Positions 1-7,522 of a DNA stretch of 35,779 nucleotides are shown piece after piece. The stretch comes from an uncultured Oscillospiraceae bacterium (lineage in GTDB: Bacteria; Bacillota; Clostridia; Oscillospirales; Oscillospiraceae): assembly GCA_910588455.1 (NCBI GenBank), contig CAJUPG010000003.1:23373-59151 (forward strand), read 5' to 3'. Each line of letters opens with the position of its first letter. Position 1 is the stretch's first letter. Under the pieces are notes generated by a model. The model had not been told where the DNA came from, made no database searches, and was given only the letters and a program-made list of their open reading frames with translations. The position numbers were made by a program, and so were the translations under genes.

Positions 1-249
1 AAATCTGAATTTATTCGATAATCTGTGCGTATATTCCGCAAAAGCAAGCGCCTCCGCGATCAGCTTGATGGGGGTGCCCTTTACAATTCCCAGGGAGAGA
101 ACGCCCAGCAGACTTTTCGCATTGACCTTCCGCTCGTCTTTTTCCACCCAAATGGAGCTTTTGAACTCATTCGCCTTCTGAATGAAGAACGTCGCGGGTC
201 TGGCGTGCAGACCGACCTGGTTGTTCACAACTGCATCCTGACTATACAT
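1..249 (-). CDS. ptsH: HPr-family phosphocarrier protein (3' end outside window)
   Basis: This is the phosphocarrier of the sugar phosphotransferase system, which in Firmicutes is also the substrate of HPr kinase. From the ATG at 249 the frame gives 83 codons, open to the window edge. It carries the active-site motif GLHARPAT (phospho-His about residue 15) and the regulatory serine region KSLLGVLSLGI (Ser about residue 46), so both phosphorylation sites are present and it is not a Crh that lacks the histidine. A GGAGGG ribosome site lies at 260-265, ten bases before the start. The hprK gene is about 1 kb away on the same strand. Oddity: after IKLIAE (about residue 65) the sequence no longer resembles the usual HPr C-terminal helix, so the tail may be divergent or the edge may be unreliable. 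Family call sure, C-terminus unsure. Confidence 0.85.
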   Translation of the reverse strand, partial: MYSQDAVVNNQVGLHARPATFFIQKANEFKSSIWVEKDERKVNAKSLLGVLSLGIVKGTPIKLIAEALAFAEYTHRLSNKFRF

Positions 250-289
250 AGTTTCTAAACCCTCCACACTCAAAACAAATTATAATACG

Positions 290-319
290 ATTATAATTCT
301 GTGCTTATAAGCATATCAA
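290..319 (-). promoter_or_regulatory. Predicted sigma-A promoter for the HPr gene
   Basis: Read on the minus strand, TTGATA (314-319) and TATAAT (290-295) are separated by 18 bases. A second TATAAT copy lies at 279-284. The position, about 40 bases upstream of the HPr start, suits a short leader. Confidence 0.5.
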
Positions 320-381
320 ATTTATGCCCACTTCGTCAACGGCATTTTCAACAAATTGCGCTGGGTACGTTCTCCTGGTCT

Positions 382-1338
382 TTATAAGGTTTTGCACAGC
401 ATGGCCGCGCCGACCACGCCCGCGTCGTTGCCCAGCGCCGCCCGGACCAGCTTGGGCGGGTGCTCCGGATCGAAGCAGCGGTCCCGGATCAGCTCCCGCA
501 GGGGCAGCAGCAGAAGCTCCTCCTCCGCGTTGCTCACCCCACCGCCCAGGCAGATCACCTCCGGCTGGAGCACGTTGATCAGACAGATCAGTCCCTGGGC
601 CAGCCAGCCCCGGTACTCCTCCAGAACGGCCTGGGCGGTCCCGTCCCCCTCCAGGACTCCCTGGAAGGGGGTGCGGCCGGTAACCTTGTCCAAATCCTGT
701 TCGCACAGCCGCCACAGGGCGCTGTTGGGGTGGGCCTGCATGGCCTCCCTGGTCTGGCGGATCAGGGCGCTGGCGGAGCCGTAGGTCTCCCAACACCCCT
801 TCTGGCCGCAGCCGCAGGGGCGGCCGTTGGGCTCAATGGGCATATGGCCCACCTCCATGCCCGAGTTGGCAAAACCGGTAAAGAGCCTGCCGCCGGACAC
901 CATGCCGCCGCCGATCCCCGTCCCCAGGGTAATCACCACCGCCGGGTCGCAGCCCTTGGCCGCCCCCGACCAGTATTCGCCGATGGCGGCGCAGTTGGCG
1001 TCATTGCCCAGGTAGACGGGCACGTTCCAGCTGCCCTGGAACATCTCCCGCAGGGGTACGTTTTTGTCGGAGAAGGGCATATTGGGGTTGTGCACAAACA
1101 GCCCCGCCGTATTGTCCACCGCCCCGGGCAGGCCGATGCCCACCGCCTCAACCTGATCCCTGGCCGTGCCGGTCTTGTCACACACCTGCTCCGCCAGCTC
1201 CACCAGATAGCCGCCGAACTGCCGGGCGGTCATATCCCGGGGCACCGGACGGCTGGCCTTGTCCCGGATGCGGCCATCCGCGTCCACCAGGCCGGCCACC
1301 AGATTGGTGCCCCCTACGTCAATTCCAATGTAGTACAT
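382..1338 (-). CDS. glkA: ROK-family glucokinase
   Basis: A 318-residue sugar kinase of the ROK family, most likely phosphorylating glucose with ATP in the cytoplasm. The N-terminal phosphate-binding loop reads DVGGTNLVAG. The catalytic region has GNDANCAAIGE, followed by TLGTGIGGGMV. The ROK zinc motif is complete (CGCGQKGCWE, with the upstream His in EVGH), which supports an enzyme rather than a repressor; there is no N-terminal helix-turn-helix. Length is normal for ROK glucokinases. It starts 11 bases after hprK with an AGGAGG site in the gap, so the two are probably one operon, linking non-PTS glucose phosphorylation to HPr kinase control. Substrate preference (glucose versus another hexose or N-acetyl sugar) cannot be read from the sequence. 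Confidence 0.9.
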   Translation of the reverse strand: MYYIGIDVGGTNLVAGLVDADGRIRDKASRPVPRDMTARQFGGYLVELAEQVCDKTGTARDQVEAVGIGLPGAVDNTAGLFVHNPNMPFSDKNVPLREMFQGSWNVPVYLGNDANCAAIGEYWSGAAKGCDPAVVITLGTGIGGGMVSGGRLFTGFANSGMEVGHMPIEPNGRPCGCGQKGCWETYGSASALIRQTREAMQAHPNSALWRLCEQDLDKVTGRTPFQGVLEGDGTAQAVLEEYRGWLAQGLICLINVLQPEVICLGGGVSNAEEELLLLPLRELIRDRCFDPEHPPKLVRAALGNDAGVVGAAMLCKTL

Positions 1339-1349
1339 CGAAGCCCTCC

Positions 1350-2303
1350 TTATACGCCCGCTTCACTCTGGGCCTGAAACAGCCGGTCCATCCGCTCGGT
1401 CAGCTCCAGGGCGGCGTTGTGGCCCAGCTTGCGGTTGCGGTTATTCATGGCGGCCACCTCCACAATGCTGGCCAGGTTCCGGCCGGGCTTGACGGGGATG
1501 GTGATCGACGGGACCTGAATCCCCAGAATTTCCTCGCTGTGGGTCTCCAGACCCAGACGGTCGTACACCGCGTGGTCGTCCCAGGGCTCCAGGTGGATCA
1601 CCAGCTCAATCTGCTGCCTGGGCTTCACCGCCACCATGCCGAACAGCTGGGACACGTCAATCACGCCGATGCCCCGCAGCTCCATATACTGGCTGATTAG
1701 GACCGGAGCGCTGGCCATCAGCACCCCGTAAGAGGTGGCCTTGATGTCCACCGCGTCGTCGGCAATGAGCCGGTGGCCCCGCTTCAGAAGCTCGATGGCC
1801 ACTTCGCTCTTGCCCACGCCGGACTCTCCCTGTAACAGCACACCCTCTCCGTGGACCTCCATCATAACCCCGGAGCGGGTGATCTGGGGGGCCAGATGGT
1901 TGCCCAGGCTGGTAATCAGGGCGCTCATAAAGGCGGAGGTCTGCTGCTGGGTGCGCAGGACGGTGCGGTCATACTTCCGGGCCGTCTCCATGCACTCCTG
2001 GGTGGGGTCGATGCCCCGGGTAAAAATGAGGCCGGGCACCGGGTAGGCCAGCAGGCGCTCGAAGCTCTCCCGCCGCTGTTCGGGGCTCATATTGTGGACA
2101 AAGGTGCTCTCGGTCAGCCCCATGAGCAGCAGCCGCTGGGTGTCGAAATGCTCAAAGAAGCCGGACAGGGGCAGGCCCGGACGGTTCACATCCAGGGTCC
2201 ACAGGGGGACGTTTTCGTAGTCGCTGCCTTTATGGAGGATTTCCAGGTTAAATTCCTGGATAATCTCCCCCAGCTTGACGCTTTTCACTTTTTTCTCTTC
2301 CAA
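1350..2303 (-). CDS. hprK: HPr kinase/phosphorylase
   Basis: Bifunctional enzyme that phosphorylates and dephosphorylates HPr on its regulatory serine, the central sensor of carbon catabolite repression in Firmicutes. The N-terminal domain (about 130 residues) is followed by the P-loop GESGVGKS (about residues 159-166), the HprK signature ELRGIGVIDV, and a C-terminal segment with NRNRKLGHNAA. The frame is open to a GTG at 2315, but the AGGAG at 2314-2318 would overlap that start. I chose the TTG at 2303, ten bases downstream of AGGAG, which yields a protein beginning near EEKKVKSVKL. A downstream GTG cannot be excluded. It precedes glkA in an apparent operon, and a truncated HPr gene lies just beyond. 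Confidence 0.95.
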   Translation of the reverse strand: MEEKKVKSVKLGEIIQEFNLEILHKGSDYENVPLWTLDVNRPGLPLSGFFEHFDTQRLLLMGLTESTFVHNMSPEQRRESFERLLAYPVPGLIFTRGIDPTQECMETARKYDRTVLRTQQQTSAFMSALITSLGNHLAPQITRSGVMMEVHGEGVLLQGESGVGKSEVAIELLKRGHRLIADDAVDIKATSYGVLMASAPVLISQYMELRGIGVIDVSQLFGMVAVKPRQQIELVIHLEPWDDHAVYDRLGLETHSEEILGIQVPSITIPVKPGRNLASIVEVAAMNNRNRKLGHNAALELTERMDRLFQAQSEAGV

Positions 2304-2344
2304 AATCCGCAGCACTCCTCTCTGCTTCCAGAATAATCCCTTTT

Positions 2345-2373
2345 AGTATACTGCAAAACCGGCGTTTGCACAA
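2345..2373 (-). promoter_or_regulatory. Predicted promoter for hprK-glkA
   Basis: On the minus strand TTGTGC (2368-2373) and TATACT (2345-2350) are separated by 17 bases, in the short gap between the hybrid kinase gene and hprK. Confidence 0.5.
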
Positions 2374-2384
2374 GAGCCGTTCGT

Positions 2385-5300
2385 TCAGCTCAAAACCTGA
2401 TCCAGCGCCTCAAACAGTCTCTCTATGTTGATGGGCTTGGCAATGTGGCCGTTCATGCCGCACTCTAGGGCGTTGCGCCGGTCCTCCTCAAAGGCGTTGG
2501 CGGTCATGGCCAGGATGGGGATGGAGGCCCGCTCCCGGTCCGGCAGGGCCCGGATCACCCGGGTGGTCTCGTAGCCGTCCATCACCGGCATCTGCACATC
2601 CATCAAAATCAGCTGATAGTAGCCGGGCTGGGCGTTTTGGAGCATCTCCACGGCGATTTGGCCGTTGCCGGCCACCTCCACCGTGAATCCCGCCTCCTCC
2701 AAAATCGCGGTGGCAATCTCTTGGTTGAGCTCGTTATCCTCCGTCAAGAGAATCCGGCCGCCACGGGGCTTGGGCTTGGTTGCAGCAGGCTTTGGCGCTT
2801 CCTCCGGAGTCCGGTCCACCACCGAGCGCAGACAGTTGCGCAACTCCGACAGGAACAGGGGCTTGCTGCAAAAGGCGGTTACCCCGGCCTCCCGGGCCTC
2901 CTCCTCAATGTCCTCCCAGTCGTAGGCGGTGAGTATAATAATGGGCACATCCTCCCCGGTCTCCTTCCGGATGCGCCGGGCCACCTCCACGCCGTTCATA
3001 TCCGGCATCAGCCAGTCAATGATGTAAACGCTGTAGCTGTCGTTGCGGGACATCGCCTGACGGGTACGCAGCACCGCCTCCCGGCCCGACAGGGTCCACT
3101 CCGCCCGCAGGCCGATCTGCTGGAGCATATAGGACACGCTGTCGCAGGTATTGAAGTCGTCGTCCACCACCAGCGCCCGGCACCCCTTCAAAGCCGGGAT
3201 GGCCTGCACCTTCTTGGGCGCGTCATGGAGGCGGAAGGTGAGGCTGACGATAAACTCCGTCCCCACGCCCTGCTCGCTGCGCACCTCAATATTTCCGTTC
3301 ATCATGTCCACAATGTTCTTGGTGATGGCCATACCCAGGCCGGTGCCCTGAATGCCGCTGATGGTGGAGTTGCGCTCCCGCTCGAAGGGCTCGAAGATGT
3401 GCTCCACAAATTCCTGGCTCATGCCGATGCCTGTGTCCTTGATGTAGAACTCGTAATTGGCGCAGCCGGCGGGCGCGCCGGGCTTTTCCGTAATGCGCAG
3501 GCTTACAATTCCGCCGGCGCCGGTGTATTTGATGCAGTTGCTCAGCAGATTGAGCAGAATCTGGTTCAGCCGCAGCCGGTCGCAGTAGATATCCTCGTTG
3601 AGCACATCCACCGCGTCGATATACAGATCCAGCTGCTTGGCCTGGATGTCCCCCTGGACGATGCTGCGCAGGCCGTGGAGAATATCCGGCAGGCTGTACA
3701 GCGACTCCTCCAGGCGCATTTTCCCGCTCTCAATGCGGCTCATATCCAGCACATCGTTGATCAGGCTCACCAGATGGTTGCCGGAGGTCAGAATTTTTTT
3801 CAGGTACTCCTCCACCTGCTCCCGCTGTTCAATGTGGGTAATGGCCAGTGTGGTAAAGCCCATAATGGCGTTCATGGGCGTGCGAATATCATGGGACATA
3901 TTGGACAGGAAGATGCTCTTGGCCTTGCTGGCCCGGTTGGCCTGGGAGAGCGCGTCTTCCAAAAGGGCTTTCTTCTCCATCTCCCGGCGGGTCTCGTCAT
4001 CCACATTGCGGAAGCCCAGCACAACGGTCCGGCTGTTCTGCCCGAAGCCGGTGCGGACGGCCTTCATCTGGAAGTAGCGGATCTCTCCTTTGCACAGGGT
4101 CCGGTAATTGAGGAAAAACAGCTGGTGCTGATCCAGGGCCTGGCGCAGTTCTTCTCTGGAGCAGCTGCGCCGCACCAGATCCCGGTCCTCCCCATAGACG
4201 CAGGCGTGTATGTAGTGCTCCATGCACACCTCCATCTGAAGCGGTCCGTCAAATACCTGGTCCAGCACCCCTGCGTCGCAGTTGCTGATGCGCAGGGCAC
4301 GGCCAGCGCCGGTCTCCAGATCAAACACACACACCAGACTGAAGTCGATGCTCAGGGCCTGAATCAGCTCCATCTGCCGGTGCTCTTCCCGCAGGCGTTC
4401 CTCCTGCTCCCGGCGCTTCCGGGCAGTCACATCCAGAAGAAAGCGCTGGAAATACAGCTCGCCGTCCTCCTCCATCAGCTTGATGCTGCCCATCACGTGG
4501 AGCAGACTGCCGTCCTTGTGTTTCACCCGGTACTCTACGTTGACGTTCTCCCCCACCTCCTTCAGCGCCTGGATGCCGTCCCACAGCTTGCGCCGGTCCT
4601 CCTCCACAATGGAAGAGGCCACCATATCAAAGCCGCCGTCGATCAGCTCCTTCTGGGATTCATATCCCAGAATCTCCAGGGCGGCCCGGTTGACGCTGAT
4701 AATCCGGGAGCCGTCTACGGTGTGGCACATCACGCCGCAATCCATGGTGGTAAACAGCTGCTCCAGGGTGCGGTTCTGACTGAGAATCTCCTGCTCATAG
4801 GCCCGCTCCTGGGTAATGTCGATGCCCACCCCCACGGTGCCCATCACGCTGCCATCCACATCGTACAGGGGGGATTTGTAGGTGGTCAGCAGCCGGGTCA
4901 TATTGCCGCTCTGAACGGTCTCCTCCGAAATCAGAGTCATCTGCCCTTCCATTACCTGCCGCTCCGACTCAATGCACACCGGGTCGTCAAACTCCACATC
5001 CCAGATGTAGGCGTGCCGCTGGCCCTGCACCTGCTCCTTGCTCTTGTTGACCGTGGCGCAGAAGCTGTCGTTTACCTTTTCATGCACGCCGTCCTTGGTT
5101 TTGTACCAGATCAGATTGGGGATGCTGTTGATGGTGGCGTCCAGATACTGGCAGGACTGCCAGTAATCCTTGCGCAGCTTCTCCGTCTCCTGCCAGCGCC
5201 GGAACCGGAACTGAAGCTCCTCCTCCCCTGCGGGCAGAATCCACAGGTCCTGAAGGCGTGGCAGCCAGCCGGCCGGAACCTGGCCCGGCCGGGCCAGCGC

Positions 5301-5519
5301 AATACACGCCGGCCCCTCCTCCTTCAGAAGCAGGGCTGCGGGGTCCGCCGTTCTCAGGTCGGCAAATACCACGTCCGCCTGCTGCCAGAGGGCTTCCTCC
5401 GGCTGGGAGCTCTCCAGAAACGTATGGGTAAATGCCTCCAGCGGGGGCATTTGCTTCAGCACTTCAAACTCTGGACAGGGTTCTCCAATCAGATAAAACC
5501 GAACATGGCAATGATACAT
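2385..5519 (-). CDS. Soluble hybrid sensor histidine kinase, PAS repeats and two receiver domains
   Basis: A 1044-residue multidomain signalling kinase. Domain order as seen: a poorly conserved N-terminal region (1-110) that could be a degenerate receiver; PAS domains at about 125-240 and 255-370, both ending in PAC-like segments (VGIDIT, LLDVTARK); a third PAS-like region at about 390-510; a coiled stretch; HisKA with SHDIRTP (phospho-His about 543); HATPase with NQILLNLLSN (652-661), DTGIGM (695-700) and GTGLGM (725-730); receiver 1 with acceptor Asp about 835 (IIDWLMPD); receiver 2 with acceptor Asp about 974 (LMDVQMPVMDG). No membrane segment is visible, so it should sense a cytoplasmic signal. 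No response regulator with a DNA-binding domain lies nearby, so its output partner is unknown. AGGAGG stands twelve bases before the ATG. Confidence 0.9.
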   Translation of the reverse strand: MYHCHVRFYLIGEPCPEFEVLKQMPPLEAFTHTFLESSQPEEALWQQADVVFADLRTADPAALLLKEEGPACIALARPGQVPAGWLPRLQDLWILPAGEEELQFRFRRWQETEKLRKDYWQSCQYLDATINSIPNLIWYKTKDGVHEKVNDSFCATVNKSKEQVQGQRHAYIWDVEFDDPVCIESERQVMEGQMTLISEETVQSGNMTRLLTTYKSPLYDVDGSVMGTVGVGIDITQERAYEQEILSQNRTLEQLFTTMDCGVMCHTVDGSRIISVNRAALEILGYESQKELIDGGFDMVASSIVEEDRRKLWDGIQALKEVGENVNVEYRVKHKDGSLLHVMGSIKLMEEDGELYFQRFLLDVTARKRREQEERLREEHRQMELIQALSIDFSLVCVFDLETGAGRALRISNCDAGVLDQVFDGPLQMEVCMEHYIHACVYGEDRDLVRRSCSREELRQALDQHQLFFLNYRTLCKGEIRYFQMKAVRTGFGQNSRTVVLGFRNVDDETRREMEKKALLEDALSQANRASKAKSIFLSNMSHDIRTPMNAIMGFTTLAITHIEQREQVEEYLKKILTSGNHLVSLINDVLDMSRIESGKMRLEESLYSLPDILHGLRSIVQGDIQAKQLDLYIDAVDVLNEDIYCDRLRLNQILLNLLSNCIKYTGAGGIVSLRITEKPGAPAGCANYEFYIKDTGIGMSQEFVEHIFEPFERERNSTISGIQGTGLGMAITKNIVDMMNGNIEVRSEQGVGTEFIVSLTFRLHDAPKKVQAIPALKGCRALVVDDDFNTCDSVSYMLQQIGLRAEWTLSGREAVLRTRQAMSRNDSYSVYIIDWLMPDMNGVEVARRIRKETGEDVPIIILTAYDWEDIEEEAREAGVTAFCSKPLFLSELRNCLRSVVDRTPEEAPKPAATKPKPRGGRILLTEDNELNQEIATAILEEAGFTVEVAGNGQIAVEMLQNAQPGYYQLILMDVQMPVMDGYETTRVIRALPDRERASIPILAMTANAFEEDRRNALECGMNGHIAKPINIERLFEALDQVLS

Positions 5520-5557
5520 AGCCGCACCCTTCCTCCTACCGCTTCCGAGTAAGATCT

Positions 5558-5586
5558 ATTTTACAACAAAAAACCAAATTATGCAA
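5558..5586 (-). promoter_or_regulatory. Predicted promoter for the hybrid histidine kinase
   Basis: TTGCAT (5581-5586) and TAAAAT (5558-5563) on the minus strand, spacer 17. The -35 box overlaps the last codons of the upstream DUF4317 gene, so the kinase can be transcribed on its own. Confidence 0.5.
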
Positions 5587-6721
5587 GATGTGTGGCAGCG
5601 CTTTCCGGAAGGGGCTGCGCCTCCCCTTCGCCGGCCACCCGGACCGACAGGCCGTTGACCTCCACGTCCTCCCCGGCGGGAATCAAAATGTACTTCCGGC
5701 CGTCGATGACCCGGCTCTCCACCAGATAGCTGTTTTCCGGGGTGACGGACACGGTGGCCTGGCCGGTTTTCACCTGAAAACGGCCCGGGTCAATAAGGTT
5801 GGCGGGGCTGAGGACCGCCCCTTCGCCAAACTGCTCGCCGCACTGCTTCCGGAACTCCTCCGCCCGCTCCTGGGAGACCCCGCAGTCGATCAGAATCCCG
5901 GTCATATCTCCGGAGGTAAGGGCCAGGGGGTCCGGGTCCCTGCTCTCCTTGTGCTGGGCAATCCGGTCCGCCAGCCGCTCGTGGACCGCCTGGATCACCT
6001 CCATGCTGCAATCGTCCTCCAGGGCTTGGGACAGAGCGGCTTCAAAGAGTTCCTTCTGCTCGGCGGCGGACATGGGGGGCTCTGTGTGAAATACGGCGTC
6101 AATGAACTCCTGGTGGAGCTCGTCGGGCTTTTTGGCGTAAAACAGGGCGTTATAGAGGTTGGCGGAGCGGTCGTCAAAGGCGGGGAAGAGGAAACCCAGC
6201 TCCGGCGGAGCCACCGACTGGCTGACGGCACAGTGGAACTCGTTGTCCCCGGGGAAGTAGCCCAGCTCCGGCCGGCCCAGCTTGATGGGGCACACGGCGC
6301 ACAGGAAATAGGGGAATACCTCCTCGGCAAAGTCGTAGGTGTCGTGGGCCAGCAGAATCAGGTAGCTGCTCTCGCCCATGTCCAGACGGTCAATGACGGT
6401 CTGATAAAAGGTCCGCCGGGCCTCGCCGTCCTTCAGCTCGCTGCTGCGCAGGGCGGTGAGCAGCCGGTGCTCCGGGCTGTCCATCACCTGCTGGGTGGAA
6501 AAAACGATGTCGATCAGATTTTTGCCCAAGGTCCCTGACAGGGTCTTTTTCAGCAGGGACAGATACAGCTCCGCCTCCTCCTCCGGCATCATGCCCAGAG
6601 ACTCGTCCAAATCGGCCACGATCTCCTTGGCGGCGTTGACAAAACAGCCGTAGATGCGGCTGACAGCATTTTTTTCCGGCTTCCAGCGGCGGCGCAGCTC
6701 GCTCACTTCTTTTTGGTTCAT
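5579..6721 (-). CDS. DUF4317 family protein
   Basis: A 380-residue protein beginning MNQKEVSELRRRWKPEKNAVSRIYGCFVN, a typical opening for the DUF4317 family common in Clostridia. No enzymatic motif, signal peptide or membrane segment is apparent. The frame is open upstream to 6883, but the ATG at 6721 is preferred: the family N-terminus starts here, GAGG lies upstream, and a good promoter sits between 6759 and 6787, inside the longer frame. The function of the family is unknown to me. The hybrid kinase gene follows on the same strand after about 60 bases but has its own promoter. Confidence 0.8.
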   Translation of the reverse strand: MNQKEVSELRRRWKPEKNAVSRIYGCFVNAAKEIVADLDESLGMMPEEEAELYLSLLKKTLSGTLGKNLIDIVFSTQQVMDSPEHRLLTALRSSELKDGEARRTFYQTVIDRLDMGESSYLILLAHDTYDFAEEVFPYFLCAVCPIKLGRPELGYFPGDNEFHCAVSQSVAPPELGFLFPAFDDRSANLYNALFYAKKPDELHQEFIDAVFHTEPPMSAAEQKELFEAALSQALEDDCSMEVIQAVHERLADRIAQHKESRDPDPLALTSGDMTGILIDCGVSQERAEEFRKQCGEQFGEGAVLSPANLIDPGRFQVKTGQATVSVTPENSYLVESRVIDGRKYILIPAGEDVEVNGLSVRVAGEGEAQPLPESAATHLA

Positions 6722-6758
6722 AATTTGAACTACCTCGCTTTTTTGAAATTGCCCTCTT

Positions 6759-6787
6759 ATTTTACCCGATATTACGTTCGATGGCAA
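6759..6787 (-). promoter_or_regulatory. Predicted promoter for the DUF4317 gene
   Basis: TTGCCA (6782-6787) and TAAAAT (6759-6764) on the minus strand with a 17-base spacer, about 40 bases upstream of the chosen ATG and just downstream of the terminator hairpin of the preceding RNA. Confidence 0.55.
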
Positions 6788-6805
6788 GGCGAAATCTGTA
6801 TAAAA

Positions 6806-7048
6806 ACTCAAACGGCCTGTCCGGACAACGCCAGACAGGCCATTTTCTCGTTTCCCCATACCCGCCCTCGCCGCAGAGGTCAACGCTGGGTGGTTACAAT
6901 GCAGTGTATCCGTGCAGGTGTCACAATACCGGGTATCTCAGTCAAGGGGGGAGTCGAACCCCGCGCAGACCCCTCTGCGCAGCCATACAAATACGGTTCC
7001 TTCTCAACCGCGGGAGATCGCGTTCGCCCCGTCTGCGGCTATCTTCTT
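6806..7048 (-). ncRNA. Candidate structured RNA downstream of the DIP1984 gene
   Basis: Between the DIP1984 stop and the DUF4317 promoter the minus strand has no credible ORF but can fold extensively. An 8-bp long-range stem pairs GCCGCAGA (7039-7032) with TCTGCGGC (6877-6870). It encloses a CGGTT/AACCG hairpin with a 7-base loop, a 7-bp GCGCAGA/TCTGCGC hairpin with a GGGG loop, and a T-arm-like hairpin GGGG-TTCGACT-CCCC. A terminator hairpin follows at 6814-6841. No promoter is obvious at its 5' end, so it may be cut from the transcript of the upstream operon. It is not a tRNA: there is no acceptor stem or CCA. The size and multi-stem layout with a T-loop-like element make the Firmicutes raiA RNA class the first family to test, but I cannot confirm membership. 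Confidence 0.5.
6814..6841 (-). terminator. Intrinsic terminator of the structured RNA
   Basis: On the minus strand GGCCTGTCTGG pairs with CCGGACAGGCC (11 bp with one G-T wobble, 6-base loop), followed by GTTTGAGTTTTT. Confidence 0.65.
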
Positions 7049-7050
7049 CT

Positions 7051-7503
7051 TCAAAGCAGCTCCGTAGTCCAGTTGGCCTGCTGGATCACGCCGTCCAGCT
7101 CCCGCAGCTCCCGGGACAGGCCGTCCGCCTTTTTCCGGTGCTCCGCCACAGGCACTGTGCTCATAATCTTAATCTCCGACCGGGTGGCCCGCCGGGCCAG
7201 ACTGCTGGCCGACAGCAGAAAATCGTGGTACATACCGGTGCGCAGCTTCAAAACGTCCCGCCGGGCCAGCAGCTGGGTCAGGGTCCCCTGCTCCGTCCGG
7301 GTCTCGCTGTTGGTGCGGTTGATCCGGGCAATCAGCTCCTCCAGCCGGGCGGCGCAGGCCTCAAATTCCTCCAGCAGCGCCGCCGGGTCCTCGGCGGGGA
7401 CCTCCCCCTCCTGGACCGTGGCGTTTTGACACAGCCGCTCCTCCAGCTGCCGCAGCCGGGTCTGCAAATCGCTTCTCTCCTGAAGCGCCTGGGCCAGCTT
7501 CAT
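7051..7503 (-). CDS. DIP1984 family protein
   Basis: A 150-residue, mostly helical, charged protein beginning MKLAQALQERSDLQTRLRQLEERL, with INRTNS in the middle and KLRTGMYHDFL and SEIKIMSTV further on; these are hallmarks of the DIP1984 (septicolysin-like) family. The ATG at 7503 is chosen because GGGAGGG lies six bases upstream; the frame is open to 7530. It starts 20 bases after glutaminase A and is probably cotranscribed with it and the GTPase gene. No signal peptide. The molecular function of the family is not known to me. Confidence 0.8.
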   Translation of the reverse strand: MKLAQALQERSDLQTRLRQLEERLCQNATVQEGEVPAEDPAALLEEFEACAARLEELIARINRTNSETRTEQGTLTQLLARRDVLKLRTGMYHDFLLSASSLARRATRSEIKIMSTVPVAEHRKKADGLSRELRELDGVIQQANWTTELL

Positions 7504-7522
7504 AGAAATCCCTCCCCGATTT

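Noticed and set aside
2637..5552. 971-codon open frame on the plus strand, antisense to the hybrid kinase
   Set aside because: It is a shadow of the kinase gene in a GC-rich genome; the translation has no domain motif and the opposite frame has clear PAS, kinase and receiver motifs.
6940..7015. Possible minus-strand tRNA suggested by GGGGTTCGACTCCCC and a nearby 5-bp anticodon-like hairpin
   Set aside because: No acceptor stem, no D-arm, no CCA end, and the 7-base loop lacks the invariant T before the anticodon; treated as part of a larger structured RNA.
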